A DNA stretch of 64,000 nt from Acidobacteriota bacterium. GTDB lineage: Bacteria; Acidobacteriota; Terriglobia; Bryobacterales; Bryobacteraceae. Position numbers and translations under genes: made by a program. The DNA lies in assembly GCA_947470805.1 (NCBI GenBank), contig CANIVU010000003.1, positions 62,001 through 126,000 of the forward strand, read 5' to 3'. Positions 8,401 to 15,991 of this stretch are shown here, one piece after another; position 1 is the first letter of the stretch, and every line of letters starts with the position of its first letter. Below the pieces are notes generated by a model. It did not search any database, had not been told where the DNA came from, and saw only the letters and a list, made by a program, of their open reading frames with translations.

Positions 8401-8451
8401 GGGTTAACCCGCCGAAACCCAAGCGGAACCCAGCGTAACCCAAGACAACCC
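8401..8451 (+). repeat. Helically phased AACCC array upstream of cysS
   Basis: AACCC occurs at 8406, 8416, 8427, 8437 and 8447, that is at steps of 10, 11, 10 and 10 bases. The first copy is half of a perfect palindrome, GGGTTAACCC (8401-8410). Regular one-turn spacing is typical of operator arrays bound by a multimeric regulator on one face of the helix. No matching regulator can be named. Confidence 0.4.
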
Positions 8452-8513
8452 AACGCCTCGCCACCCCGCCCCGCCGCCCGCATCGTATCATAGAGGTTTA
8501 CCACCCCACCGCA

Positions 8514-9917
8514 ATGCCGATCCGCTTCTACAACACACTCACCCAAAAGGTCGAAGACTTCGCCCCCGCCAGCGACAACACCGTCCGCATGTACGTCTGC
8601 GGCCCCACCGTCTACAACTTCGCCCACATCGGCAACCTCCGCACCTTCACCTTCCAGGACATCCTCCGACGCTGGCTCCGCGCCCGCGGCATGGACACCC
8701 TCCACGTCATGAACATCACCGACGTGGACGACAAAATCATCCGCACCGCCGTCCAGCAGGGCGTGTCGATCTTCGACTACACCAAGCCCTACGAAGCCGC
8801 CTTCCTCGAAGACATGGCCACCCTCCGCCTCCAGCGCCCCGAAAAGGTCGTCCGCGCCACCGACCACATCGGCGAAATGGTGTCCCTCATCCAGTCGCTC
8901 ACCGAAAAGGGCATCACCTACGAGTCCGACGGCTCCATCTACTACCGCATCGCCAAGTTCCCCGAATACGGCAAGCTCTCCCATAACGACTTCGGCGGCA
9001 TGATCGCCGGCGCCCGCGTCGACGTCGACGAGTACGAAAAGGAGAACGCCCGCGACTTCGTCCTCTGGAAGAACAAAAAGGAAGGCGAACCCTCCTGGGA
9101 CACCCCCATCGGCGACGGCCGCCCCGGCTGGCACATCGAATGCTCCGCCATGGCCATGAAGTACCTGGGCGAAACCCTCGACATCCACGCCGGCGGTATC
9201 GATCTCACCTTCCCCCACCACGAAAACGAAATCGCCCAGTCCGAGGCCGTCACCGGTAAGCCCTTCGCCCGCTTCTGGATCCACGCCGAACATCTGATCG
9301 TCGAAGGCCAGAAGATGTCGAAGTCCCTCGGCAACTACTACACCCTCCGCGACGTGATTCAAATGGGGTACCAGCCCGAAGCCGTCCGCTACCTGCTCGC
9401 CTCGGTGCCCTACCGCAATAAGCTCAACTTCACCTTCGACGGCCTCAAAGCCGCCGCGACGTCCATCGAGCGCCTCCGCAACTTCGAACTCCGCCTCAAA
9501 ACCGACAAGTTCCCCGAAGGCTCGAACGCCGACGCCGACAAGCGCACCGCCGAATCCCTCGCCCGCTTCGAAGAGGCCATGGACGACGATCTCAACACCG
9601 CCAACGCCTTGGGCGTCCTCTTCGAATACATCCGCGAGACGAACTCCGCCATGGACGCCGGTGGCTTCAACGCCGCCAACGTCGCCCCCGTCGTCGCCCT
9701 CCTCGCCCGCTTCGACGAAGTCTTCGATATCCTCAAGCCCACCGTCGCCGAAGGCGGCCTCACCGACGAAGCCATCGATGCCCTCGCCGCCGAACGCGTC
9801 GCCGCCAAAAAGGCCCGCGACTTCGCCCGCGCCGACGCCATTCGCGCCGACCTGTTGGAGCAGGGCATCATCCTCGAAGACACCAAAGAAGGCACCCGCT
9901 GGAAACGAAAAGCATGA
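8514..9917 (+). CDS. cysS: Cysteine--tRNA ligase
   Basis: The 467-residue protein charges tRNA-Cys with cysteine in the cytoplasm. The class I signatures are clear: CGPTVYNFAHIGNLRTF holds the zinc cysteine and HIGN motif (about residues 28-41), GWHIECSAM and HAGGIDLTFPHHENEIAQSEA hold the other zinc ligands (about 205-240), and KMSKSLGN is the KMSKS loop (about 266-273). The C-terminal helical DALR-like domain is present (EAMDDDLNTANALGVLFE), and length is normal. The ATG lacks a close ribosome site (AGAGG is about 17 bases away). The stop overlaps the start of the next gene (ATGA at 9914-9917). The long leader carries a stem-loop and repeat array but no T-box consensus. Confidence 0.98.
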   Translation: MPIRFYNTLTQKVEDFAPASDNTVRMYVCGPTVYNFAHIGNLRTFTFQDILRRWLRARGMDTLHVMNITDVDDKIIRTAVQQGVSIFDYTKPYEAAFLEDMATLRLQRPEKVVRATDHIGEMVSLIQSLTEKGITYESDGSIYYRIAKFPEYGKLSHNDFGGMIAGARVDVDEYEKENARDFVLWKNKKEGEPSWDTPIGDGRPGWHIECSAMAMKYLGETLDIHAGGIDLTFPHHENEIAQSEAVTGKPFARFWIHAEHLIVEGQKMSKSLGNYYTLRDVIQMGYQPEAVRYLLASVPYRNKLNFTFDGLKAAATSIERLRNFELRLKTDKFPEGSNADADKRTAESLARFEEAMDDDLNTANALGVLFEYIRETNSAMDAGGFNAANVAPVVALLARFDEVFDILKPTVAEGGLTDEAIDALAAERVAAKKARDFARADAIRADLLEQGIILEDTKEGTRWKRKA

Positions 9918-11092
9918 ACATCCATACCAAGGCGGTCCACGCCGGCGACCGCAAAAAACAGGGCGCGCACATCCCTGTCACAACGCCCATCTACACCGCC
10001 TCCAGCTTCGTCTACGAGGACATCGAAACCACCGATAAGGTGTTCGCCCACGAAGTCGAAGGCTACGCCTACGCCCGCTACGACAACCCCACCAATCACG
10101 CCCTCGAAGAGCTCTGCACCACGCTCGAAAGCGGTCACGGCTCGCTCGCCTGCGCCACCGGCATGGCCGCTCTGGAACTCGCCCTTTGCACCGCTCTCAT
10201 CGACCGGCGTAAGAAAGTCGTCGCCGCCAACGCCCTCTACGGCGCCACCATCAACCTGCTAATGAAGGTGATGGAGCCCTTCGGAATCGAAACGACGTTC
10301 GTTGATATCTGCGACATCGATAAAGTCGCCGCCGCCATCGAGGAAGAAAAGCCCGGCGCGGTCTTAATGGAGACCATCTCCAATCCCCTGCTCCGCGTCG
10401 GCCCGGTCGACCAGATCGCCAAGCTCACCCAAGCCGCGGGCGCCGCCCTCATCGTCGACAACACCTTCGCCACGCCCATGCTCGTGCGCCCGCTCGAACT
10501 CGGTGCCAACCTCGTCGTCCATTCGCTCACCAAGTACCTCGCCGGCCACGGCGACGTTATGGGCGGCCTCATCGTCAGCGACGAAGCCCACTACGACGCC
10601 CTGCGCACCTTGAGCCGCACCTACGGCCCCACCCTCGGACCCTTCGAAGCCTACCTCGCCATGCGCGGCATCAAGACGTTCCCGTTGCGCATGGAGCGCC
10701 AGTGCCGCAACGCGGTCACGGTCGCGGCCTTCCTCCGCCAGCACGCCAACGTGGCCAAGGTGAACTTCCTCAACGACCCCGAACATCCCGACCGCGCCAC
10801 CCTCCAGCGCCTCCTGCCCAACGGCCTCCACGGCGCCATGATTAGCTTCGAGTTGAAGGATGCCGGCCGTCCGGAGGTCTTCGCCTTCATGAACAAGCTG
10901 AAGCTGGTGGTGAAAGCAACCTCGCTCGGCGATGTGCACACCATGATGCTCTACCCGGCCATGGCCTCCCACCGCGACCTCTCGCCCAAACAGCGCGAAC
11001 GTCTCGGCATCCGCGACTCGCTCGTCCGCCTCTCGGTGGGCATCGAAGACCCCGCCGACATCTGCGCCGATCTCAATCAAGCCCTGCAGTAA
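9914..11092 (+). CDS. Cys/Met metabolism PLP-dependent enzyme (cystathionine gamma-synthase/lyase family)
   Basis: The 392-residue protein belongs to the trans-sulfuration family of PLP enzymes. Typical motifs are HTKAVHAGDRKK, TPIYTASSFVYED, YARYDNPTNHALEE, the cofactor-binding SGHGSLACATGMAA and ADPGAV-type region VLMETISNPLLRV, and the lysine that binds PLP in VVHSLTKYLAGHGDVMGG (about residues 195-212). The C-terminal RLSVGIEDPADICADLNQAL is the usual family ending. Sequence alone does not separate cystathionine gamma-synthase, cystathionine beta/gamma-lyase and methionine gamma-lyase. Translational coupling to cysS (four-base overlap) places it in cysteine or methionine supply. Confidence 0.93.
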   Translation: MNIHTKAVHAGDRKKQGAHIPVTTPIYTASSFVYEDIETTDKVFAHEVEGYAYARYDNPTNHALEELCTTLESGHGSLACATGMAALELALCTALIDRRKKVVAANALYGATINLLMKVMEPFGIETTFVDICDIDKVAAAIEEEKPGAVLMETISNPLLRVGPVDQIAKLTQAAGAALIVDNTFATPMLVRPLELGANLVVHSLTKYLAGHGDVMGGLIVSDEAHYDALRTLSRTYGPTLGPFEAYLAMRGIKTFPLRMERQCRNAVTVAAFLRQHANVAKVNFLNDPEHPDRATLQRLLPNGLHGAMISFELKDAGRPEVFAFMNKLKLVVKATSLGDVHTMMLYPAMASHRDLSPKQRERLGIRDSLVRLSVGIEDPADICADLNQALQ

Positions 11093-11094
11093 AC

Positions 11095-11685
11095 ATGCTT
11101 CGGTTCGAGGAGCCATCGGCCGGGTGTCTCGTACCCACGATCCTGGGCGGCGGAGCGGTCGTCGGTGGAGTCGTTTTCGCGATCGCGCTATCTGAGAATC
11201 ATCCCGTCTCGGGAATACGGCTGGTCACCCCGCTCTACGGTGTCGGGTGTTATTGGGCTCTCACCATGTGCAACCGGCGAACGGTTGTGGTCGACGCCTC
11301 CGGAGTTCGTGTGTCGTTCGGGCCGTATCCAAGTGTAGCGGGGCAGTTTATTCCTCGCTCCCAAATCGCCTTTTGCTACGCCCGCGACACGGTTGCGAGT
11401 TCCGATGAGGGGGACGTGCCGGACGGCACGTAGTTCGCGATCGCCCTCGAAACCCGCGCCGGCCAGCGACTCCATTTCTATTCCCTGGACGCCGACCAGG
11501 GAACAGCACTCGCCGCCGCCGGTGAGGTCAGCCGTGTCTTCAATGCCAATCCCACCGAACCGCCTATCGAAGCGCGCTTGGTACCAGCGGGGTATGATGA
11601 CACCACCTTAGAGCGGGAGTTCTTTTTCTGGGGCGTCCTCGCCCTGGCCGCCATCGTCCTCGGCGTCACCTGGGAGTGGCGGTGA
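11095..11685 (+). pseudogene. Small membrane protein gene interrupted by in-frame TAG
   Basis: From ATG 11095 the frame runs 112 codons to a TAG at 11431-11433, then continues in the same frame for a further 83 sense codons to TGA at 11683-11685. The second half still reads as protein (FAIALETRAGQRLHFYSLDA; PTEPPIEARLVPAGYDD) and ends in a transmembrane helix (FFFWGVLALAAIVLGVTWEW). The first half has two hydrophobic helices near 11-30 and 42-58. The stretch across the stop, DGT-stop-FAIALETR, is what a tyrosine codon changed to TAG would leave. Either the gene is dead, it is read through, or the base is an error. It begins 2 bases after the PLP enzyme gene. Function unknown. Confidence 0.65.
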
Positions 11686-11828
11686 TGAAAACAGCGCCAA
11701 GTGGCAAAACGCGCAGCCATTGACAGGAGAGAAAGACGTTAGAGAGTCCCACGGCGCGATACGGGCCCGTGCGGCAACGGCCCTCCGGCAGAACTGGTTC
11801 TCCTACCCTTTGCGCTCCGCACCAACGC

Positions 11829-11857
11829 AAAAAGGCCGCCCTTTCGGGCGGCCTTTT
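11829..11857 (-). terminator. Intrinsic terminator of the Oar-like receptor gene, possibly bidirectional
   Basis: GGCCGCCC (11834-11841) pairs perfectly with GGGCGGCC (11846-11853) around a TTTC loop. On the minus strand it is followed by five T (complement of 11829-11833), about 27 bases past the receptor stop; on the plus strand TTTT follows at 11854-11857, so it can also end the rightward cysS operon. Confidence 0.85.
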
Positions 11858-11883
11858 CTGTTTCGTACAGACTGCGATTCGAG

Positions 11884-14800
11884 TTAGAACTCGATGCGCA
11901 GACCCATCGTGATGGCGCGGGCGCCAACCTGCGGACCGGTCGGACGGCCGAACGCCGCGTTGCCTACCGTGCCGTTGACACCGCCGAAGCGGGTGCGGTT
12001 GAACAAATTGAACGCATCGGCGCGCCAGGTGAGGTTCACCGGGTTGCGATCGTTTGCGAACAACGTGGTCTTCTTGATCAACGAGACGTTTTCGAACGCG
12101 ATCATCGGCTGACGGAAGTCGCCGTAGTACAGCGCGCCGGTTCCGAGAGTGAACGGAGCGGCGGCGCTGAACGCGCCGGAGTTGAACCAACGGACGTTCG
12201 GGTTGTTCGGATCCAGGTCGCCGTAGTTGGCGCCGGTACGGATCGGAATACCAGCATTCCGGTTGGCCTTGGTGGTCGTCGAGAACAGCGTGGTGCCGAG
12301 CGGGTTGCCCGGGGTCACCAACTGAATCAGGTTACCCGAGTAGTAGCGCTGCGCACCGGCCAGCGTCCAGCCCTTCACCAGGGCATTGGCCACCGGGTGC
12401 AGGTTGGTGGCGAACTTGCCACCCTTGCCGAACGGCATGTCGTAGGTCCAGAGCACGTTGAACACGTGCGGCTGGTCGAACGGGTTGAAGCTCTTCATGT
12501 CGCTCAGGTTGTAGGCATCCTGGGCGCCGATGTTGAACTGCTGGCTGAAGATCTGGCGCCAGGTGGAGTTCGACAACGACTTGGACCAGGTGTAGGAGGC
12601 GAGCAACTGGAAGTTGCCGAACCGGCGTTCCACCTTGGCCTGCAGCGAGTCGTACCAGCTCTGACCATCGCCAGAGTTGCGGCTCAGCACGTCGAGGTAC
12701 TGCGGGAACGGACGGAGGGACTGCGCCACCGAGCGGCCAGTGGGGAAGCCAGTGTAGGGCACCGGGACACCGGCGGCGGCGACGGTCTGCGTGAGCTGGG
12801 AACCGCGAGCGAGGGCGGACGTCGGCAACTGGTTGAGGCTGATGGTCGAGTTCAGACCACTGCCGCGGTTGCCAACATAGCCAACGTCGAGGAGGAAGCG
12901 CTTCACTTCATGCTGGATGTTCAAGCTCCAGTTGTAGACGCGGGGCGCCTTGCCATACTTCGGTCCAAAGTAGTCGATGGTCTGGAAGTTGGAAAGCGTC
13001 GGGTCGAGGAGCGGAGGAGGCTGATAGCCGGGGCGGAGCGGGATGCCGCCGTCCCAGTTCAGGACCGGATCGACGCCGTTGCCCTGCACCTGGTTGGAGT
13101 TGGCGAAGCCCTGACGGCAGCCGCAGCCACCGTTGCCGAGCGTCTGGTAGTAGATACCCCAGCCGCCGCGGATGACGGTCTTCGACGAAGCCTGATAGGC
13201 GAAGCCGAGACGCGGTCCGATGTTCGACCAGTCGGTCGGGTAGGGACGCAACTGATTGGTGCGGCCCGGGCCGTTGCCGTAGAACACCAGGGCGCCGGGC
13301 GTGTTGGCCGCGCCGATGTTCGGCTTGGTCAAATCGATACCGGAGTAGTTGCCCAGTTCCACGTGCCAGTTAATCGGCACTTCATACCGGAAGCCGAGGT
13401 TGAAGGTCAGCTTCTTGGTGGCGCGCCAGTTGTCCTGGAAGTAGCCGGAGGTGTAGTAGTAGCGGATTTCGTTCAACAGAACCGGCAGAACGGTGGCGTT
13501 GGCCGAATCGACAGCGCCGAGGAGCATGCTGGCGAATTCGTGGCCGCTGCCGCCCGTGCTGTTCGGGATGGCCGTCTGAGCGCGGTTGAAGAAGTACTGA
13601 CCGTTGGAACCGGCGAAGTCGAACCCGAAGGTGCTGAGCTTACGGTAGTCCCAACCGAACTTCAGTTCGTGGGAGCCCTTCAGCCAGGTGAAGCCCTGGG
13701 TGATCATGCGGGTGTCGTTGTCCTGACCGCCCTTGGCAACCTTGCCGTCCTGAACGCCGTAGGGGCTCAGGCCAGCCTGGCCGAGGAAGTTCACGCGAGG
13801 CATCGCGTCGCCTTCGGCCGGAATACCAGGGATGCCGAGCTTGGAGGCATACCCATACTGCGCCGGGTTGTCCCAGCCCTGCCGCGTCGCCGACTTGGCG
13901 AACATGGTGTGGATGAGGAACGAGGGCGACAGCGAGTAGTCGTGGTTCACACGAACGTTGTACGGCTTCTGGGTATTGCTACCGAGACCGTTGCCGATCG
14001 GGCCAGCGAAGTTCGTGGTGTCCAGGTTGCCGCCATCTTCCTTGCTCAGGAAGAACGCCACGCGGTTGGTGGCGGTGAAGGCATGGTCGAACTTCAGGCT
14101 CCAGATCTTCTGTTCGATAACCGACAGGTTGACGAAGTCATAGTTGTTCAGGAGAGCCGCACGGGTCGGATCCGGAATCAACGGCAGCAGGTTGGCCGAA
14201 ACCTTGCTGAAGCGGTTGGTCGGGATGCGATTGTTCGGGAACGGCTGCCGCGCGCCATTGGCGGTGGTGGCCGGGTCGTAGATCAGCTGCGAACCGAGCT
14301 GGGAGAAGTCGCCCTGCTTCATCTGCGCCGTGGGCACAGTGGTCAGCGGGAAGCCGATCGAGGCCGGCAACAGGCGCTGGGTGTAGGTCATGTACCAGAA
14401 GGTCTTGTCCTTGCCGTTGTAGACTTTCGGGATGTAGACCGGGCCGCCAGCCGCGCCGCCGACTTCGTTCTGCCGTTCTTTCGGACGGAAGTTCTGAGCG
14501 GGGTTCGGATTGGCATTGCGGGCCCAGGCATTGGAGTTCCAGATGTCACGGCGCATGTTCAGGAAGGCCGTGCCGTGGTACCAGTTGGTACCGCTCTTGG
14601 ACACATAGACTTCCACGCCGCCGCCGAAGCGGCCGTATTCCGCCGAGTAGGCGCCGGTAACAAGCTTGAATTCACCGAACATTTCGGCCGAGGGCATGTT
14701 GAACACGGTGCCGCCCGACTCGGGAATGATCAGCGAACCGCCGTCGATCTGCACTTCCTGTGCGCGACCCAGCGACCCGGAGATGGAGACTTCAGCGCCG

Positions 14801-15300
14801 GCGTTGACGCCAGGCATGTAGCTGACGAACGCGCGGGGGTTACGAATACCGCCAGTGAACAGCGGCAGGCTCGTCATGAACTTCGGAGAGAAGGAGACGC
14901 CCTTTTCACTCGTCGAGGTTTCCAGAAGCGGAGCTTCCGCCGACACTTCCACGGTCTGTTGCACATCGCCGACTTCGAGGCTGACATTCATGTCAATGCG
15001 CTGGGCGATACGGATTTCGATGTTCTGCCGGTTCAACTTCTTGAACCCGGCCTTTTCCACACTCACGTTGTATACAGACACTGGCATGGTCGGAAACACA
15101 TACAGGCCCGCATCGGTTGACGTTGCTTCGAGTTTGGATCCAGTAATCGCGCTTGTTGCGACGATCTTGGCTCCTGGTACCACTGCGCCATTCGGATCGG
15201 TGATCGTGCCTGCCAGCGAACCAGTCGCCGTCTGCGACAACGCAGCAACACTGCTCAACAGCACCATTCCGACTAACGAGGTCATTATCTTTCGTGTCAT
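11884..15300 (-). CDS. Oar-like TonB-dependent outer membrane receptor with carboxypeptidase-like domain
   Basis: The protein has 1138 residues from ATG 15300, chosen because GAGGTGA lies just upstream; an ATG 27 bases earlier would add a charged stretch before the signal peptide (MTSLVGMVLLSSVAALSQ). The order is: carboxypeptidase regulatory-like domain at about 30-110 (GSLAGTITDPNGAVVPGAKI), a plug domain with the AEMFGEFKLVTGAYSAEYGR motif near 215-235, then a long outer membrane beta-barrel ending in an aromatic residue (ITMGLRIEF). This is the Oar/CarO-like family expanded in Acidobacteriota, usually thought to import large substrates such as glycans or peptides with TonB energy. The substrate cannot be read from the sequence. 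It is a single-gene unit with its own promoter region and terminator. Confidence 0.9.
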   Translation of the reverse strand: MTRKIMTSLVGMVLLSSVAALSQTATGSLAGTITDPNGAVVPGAKIVATSAITGSKLEATSTDAGLYVFPTMPVSVYNVSVEKAGFKKLNRQNIEIRIAQRIDMNVSLEVGDVQQTVEVSAEAPLLETSTSEKGVSFSPKFMTSLPLFTGGIRNPRAFVSYMPGVNAGAEVSISGSLGRAQEVQIDGGSLIIPESGGTVFNMPSAEMFGEFKLVTGAYSAEYGRFGGGVEVYVSKSGTNWYHGTAFLNMRRDIWNSNAWARNANPNPAQNFRPKERQNEVGGAAGGPVYIPKVYNGKDKTFWYMTYTQRLLPASIGFPLTTVPTAQMKQGDFSQLGSQLIYDPATTANGARQPFPNNRIPTNRFSKVSANLLPLIPDPTRAALLNNYDFVNLSVIEQKIWSLKFDHAFTATNRVAFFLSKEDGGNLDTTNFAGPIGNGLGSNTQKPYNVRVNHDYSLSPSFLIHTMFAKSATRQGWDNPAQYGYASKLGIPGIPAEGDAMPRVNFLGQAGLSPYGVQDGKVAKGGQDNDTRMITQGFTWLKGSHELKFGWDYRKLSTFGFDFAGSNGQYFFNRAQTAIPNSTGGSGHEFASMLLGAVDSANATVLPVLLNEIRYYYTSGYFQDNWRATKKLTFNLGFRYEVPINWHVELGNYSGIDLTKPNIGAANTPGALVFYGNGPGRTNQLRPYPTDWSNIGPRLGFAYQASSKTVIRGGWGIYYQTLGNGGCGCRQGFANSNQVQGNGVDPVLNWDGGIPLRPGYQPPPLLDPTLSNFQTIDYFGPKYGKAPRVYNWSLNIQHEVKRFLLDVGYVGNRGSGLNSTISLNQLPTSALARGSQLTQTVAAAGVPVPYTGFPTGRSVAQSLRPFPQYLDVLSRNSGDGQSWYDSLQAKVERRFGNFQLLASYTWSKSLSNSTWRQIFSQQFNIGAQDAYNLSDMKSFNPFDQPHVFNVLWTYDMPFGKGGKFATNLHPVANALVKGWTLAGAQRYYSGNLIQLVTPGNPLGTTLFSTTTKANRNAGIPIRTGANYGDLDPNNPNVRWFNSGAFSAAAPFTLGTGALYYGDFRQPMIAFENVSLIKKTTLFANDRNPVNLTWRADAFNLFNRTRFGGVNGTVGNAAFGRPTGPQVGARAITMGLRIEF

Positions 15301-15376
15301 TTCACCTCTTCGGTTTTTGGTAGTCAAGTCTATGATTTTTCATATACTTGCGCTACCTGGGGAGATTTCTCAACGT

Positions 15377-15384
15377 AGTATAAC
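15377..15384 (-). promoter_or_regulatory. Promoter -10 candidate for the Oar-like receptor
   Basis: Read on the minus strand, TGTTATACT is an extended -10 (TG-n-TATACT) about 77 bases upstream of the receptor start at 15300. No good -35 is seen 17 bases further up; a short CAAAG / CTTTG inverted repeat lies there instead (15385-15402). Confidence 0.35.
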
Positions 15385-15438
15385 AAAGCAATGAAACTTT
15401 GCTAGTCCAAAAAAGCTATCGGCCTATCTGAGGGAAAA

Positions 15439-15879
15439 CTATTGCTCGGATTCTCCCGAGTGGCCCTCTAAAAAGGCCTGATCTATCTCTCTTCGGCCCT
15501 GGAACCCCTCGTTGACACCGTGCCAGAAGTTAATTCTTTCTTCGCCGAACTGCCAGCAGAGGAGGACTTCGTGGCCCTGGTACCAGGTGGAGAAGTCGAT
15601 CAGGCCCCGGTCGAGGTCCTTGACGTGCACGGAAAGTGCCTCCAAAAGCTGCATTTCCTGCTCGAAAATGACGCTGGACGCACCTTTTTTGGCAACGATT
15701 TGGGTCACTTTATCGCGGTCGACGACCGATCCGCCGGCCATGAGGATGTGTTTTTGGACTTCGTGGAATGCCTCTTCGGCCTGGAGATACTCGTCGCGGG
15801 CGAAGAGGGCGTCGCGCAAATGCTGCTCAACACGGGGCAGGAGCGCGTTGGCCTGATCGAGCGTAAAGTACCGTGGCAT
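15439..15879 (-). CDS. DUF2203 family protein
   Basis: The product has 146 residues and fits the DUF2203 family over its full length: RYFTLDQANALLPRVEQHL at the N-terminus, a helical middle, GLIDFSTWYQGHEVLLCWQF, and EERINFWHGVNEGFQGRREI near the C-terminus. Members are small cytoplasmic proteins of unknown biochemical function found in many bacteria, often as single genes. There is no signal peptide or membrane helix. It stands alone between two TonB receptor genes and diverges from the ZnuD-like one. Confidence 0.88.
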   Translation of the reverse strand: MPRYFTLDQANALLPRVEQHLRDALFARDEYLQAEEAFHEVQKHILMAGGSVVDRDKVTQIVAKKGASSVIFEQEMQLLEALSVHVKDLDRGLIDFSTWYQGHEVLLCWQFGEERINFWHGVNEGFQGRREIDQAFLEGHSGESEQ

Positions 15880-15991
15880 AAGAGTTTGGCCCGATTATAT
15901 CAGCGCGTCGGCCCGTTCACCGCCGGATTGGGCCCGTTCACAAGTTTTCGGTATCCTCCGCCCCCTTTCGGCATCATTCTAGTAACTGAGA

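Noticed and set aside
8253-8513. T-box riboswitch in the cysS leader
   Set aside because: No AGGGUGGNACCGCG-type T-box sequence or specifier stem was found.
12397-15120. A 907-codon open frame on the + strand
   Set aside because: It is the antisense shadow of the Oar-like receptor, Val/Glu/Gly/Arg-rich with no motif, signal or ribosome site.
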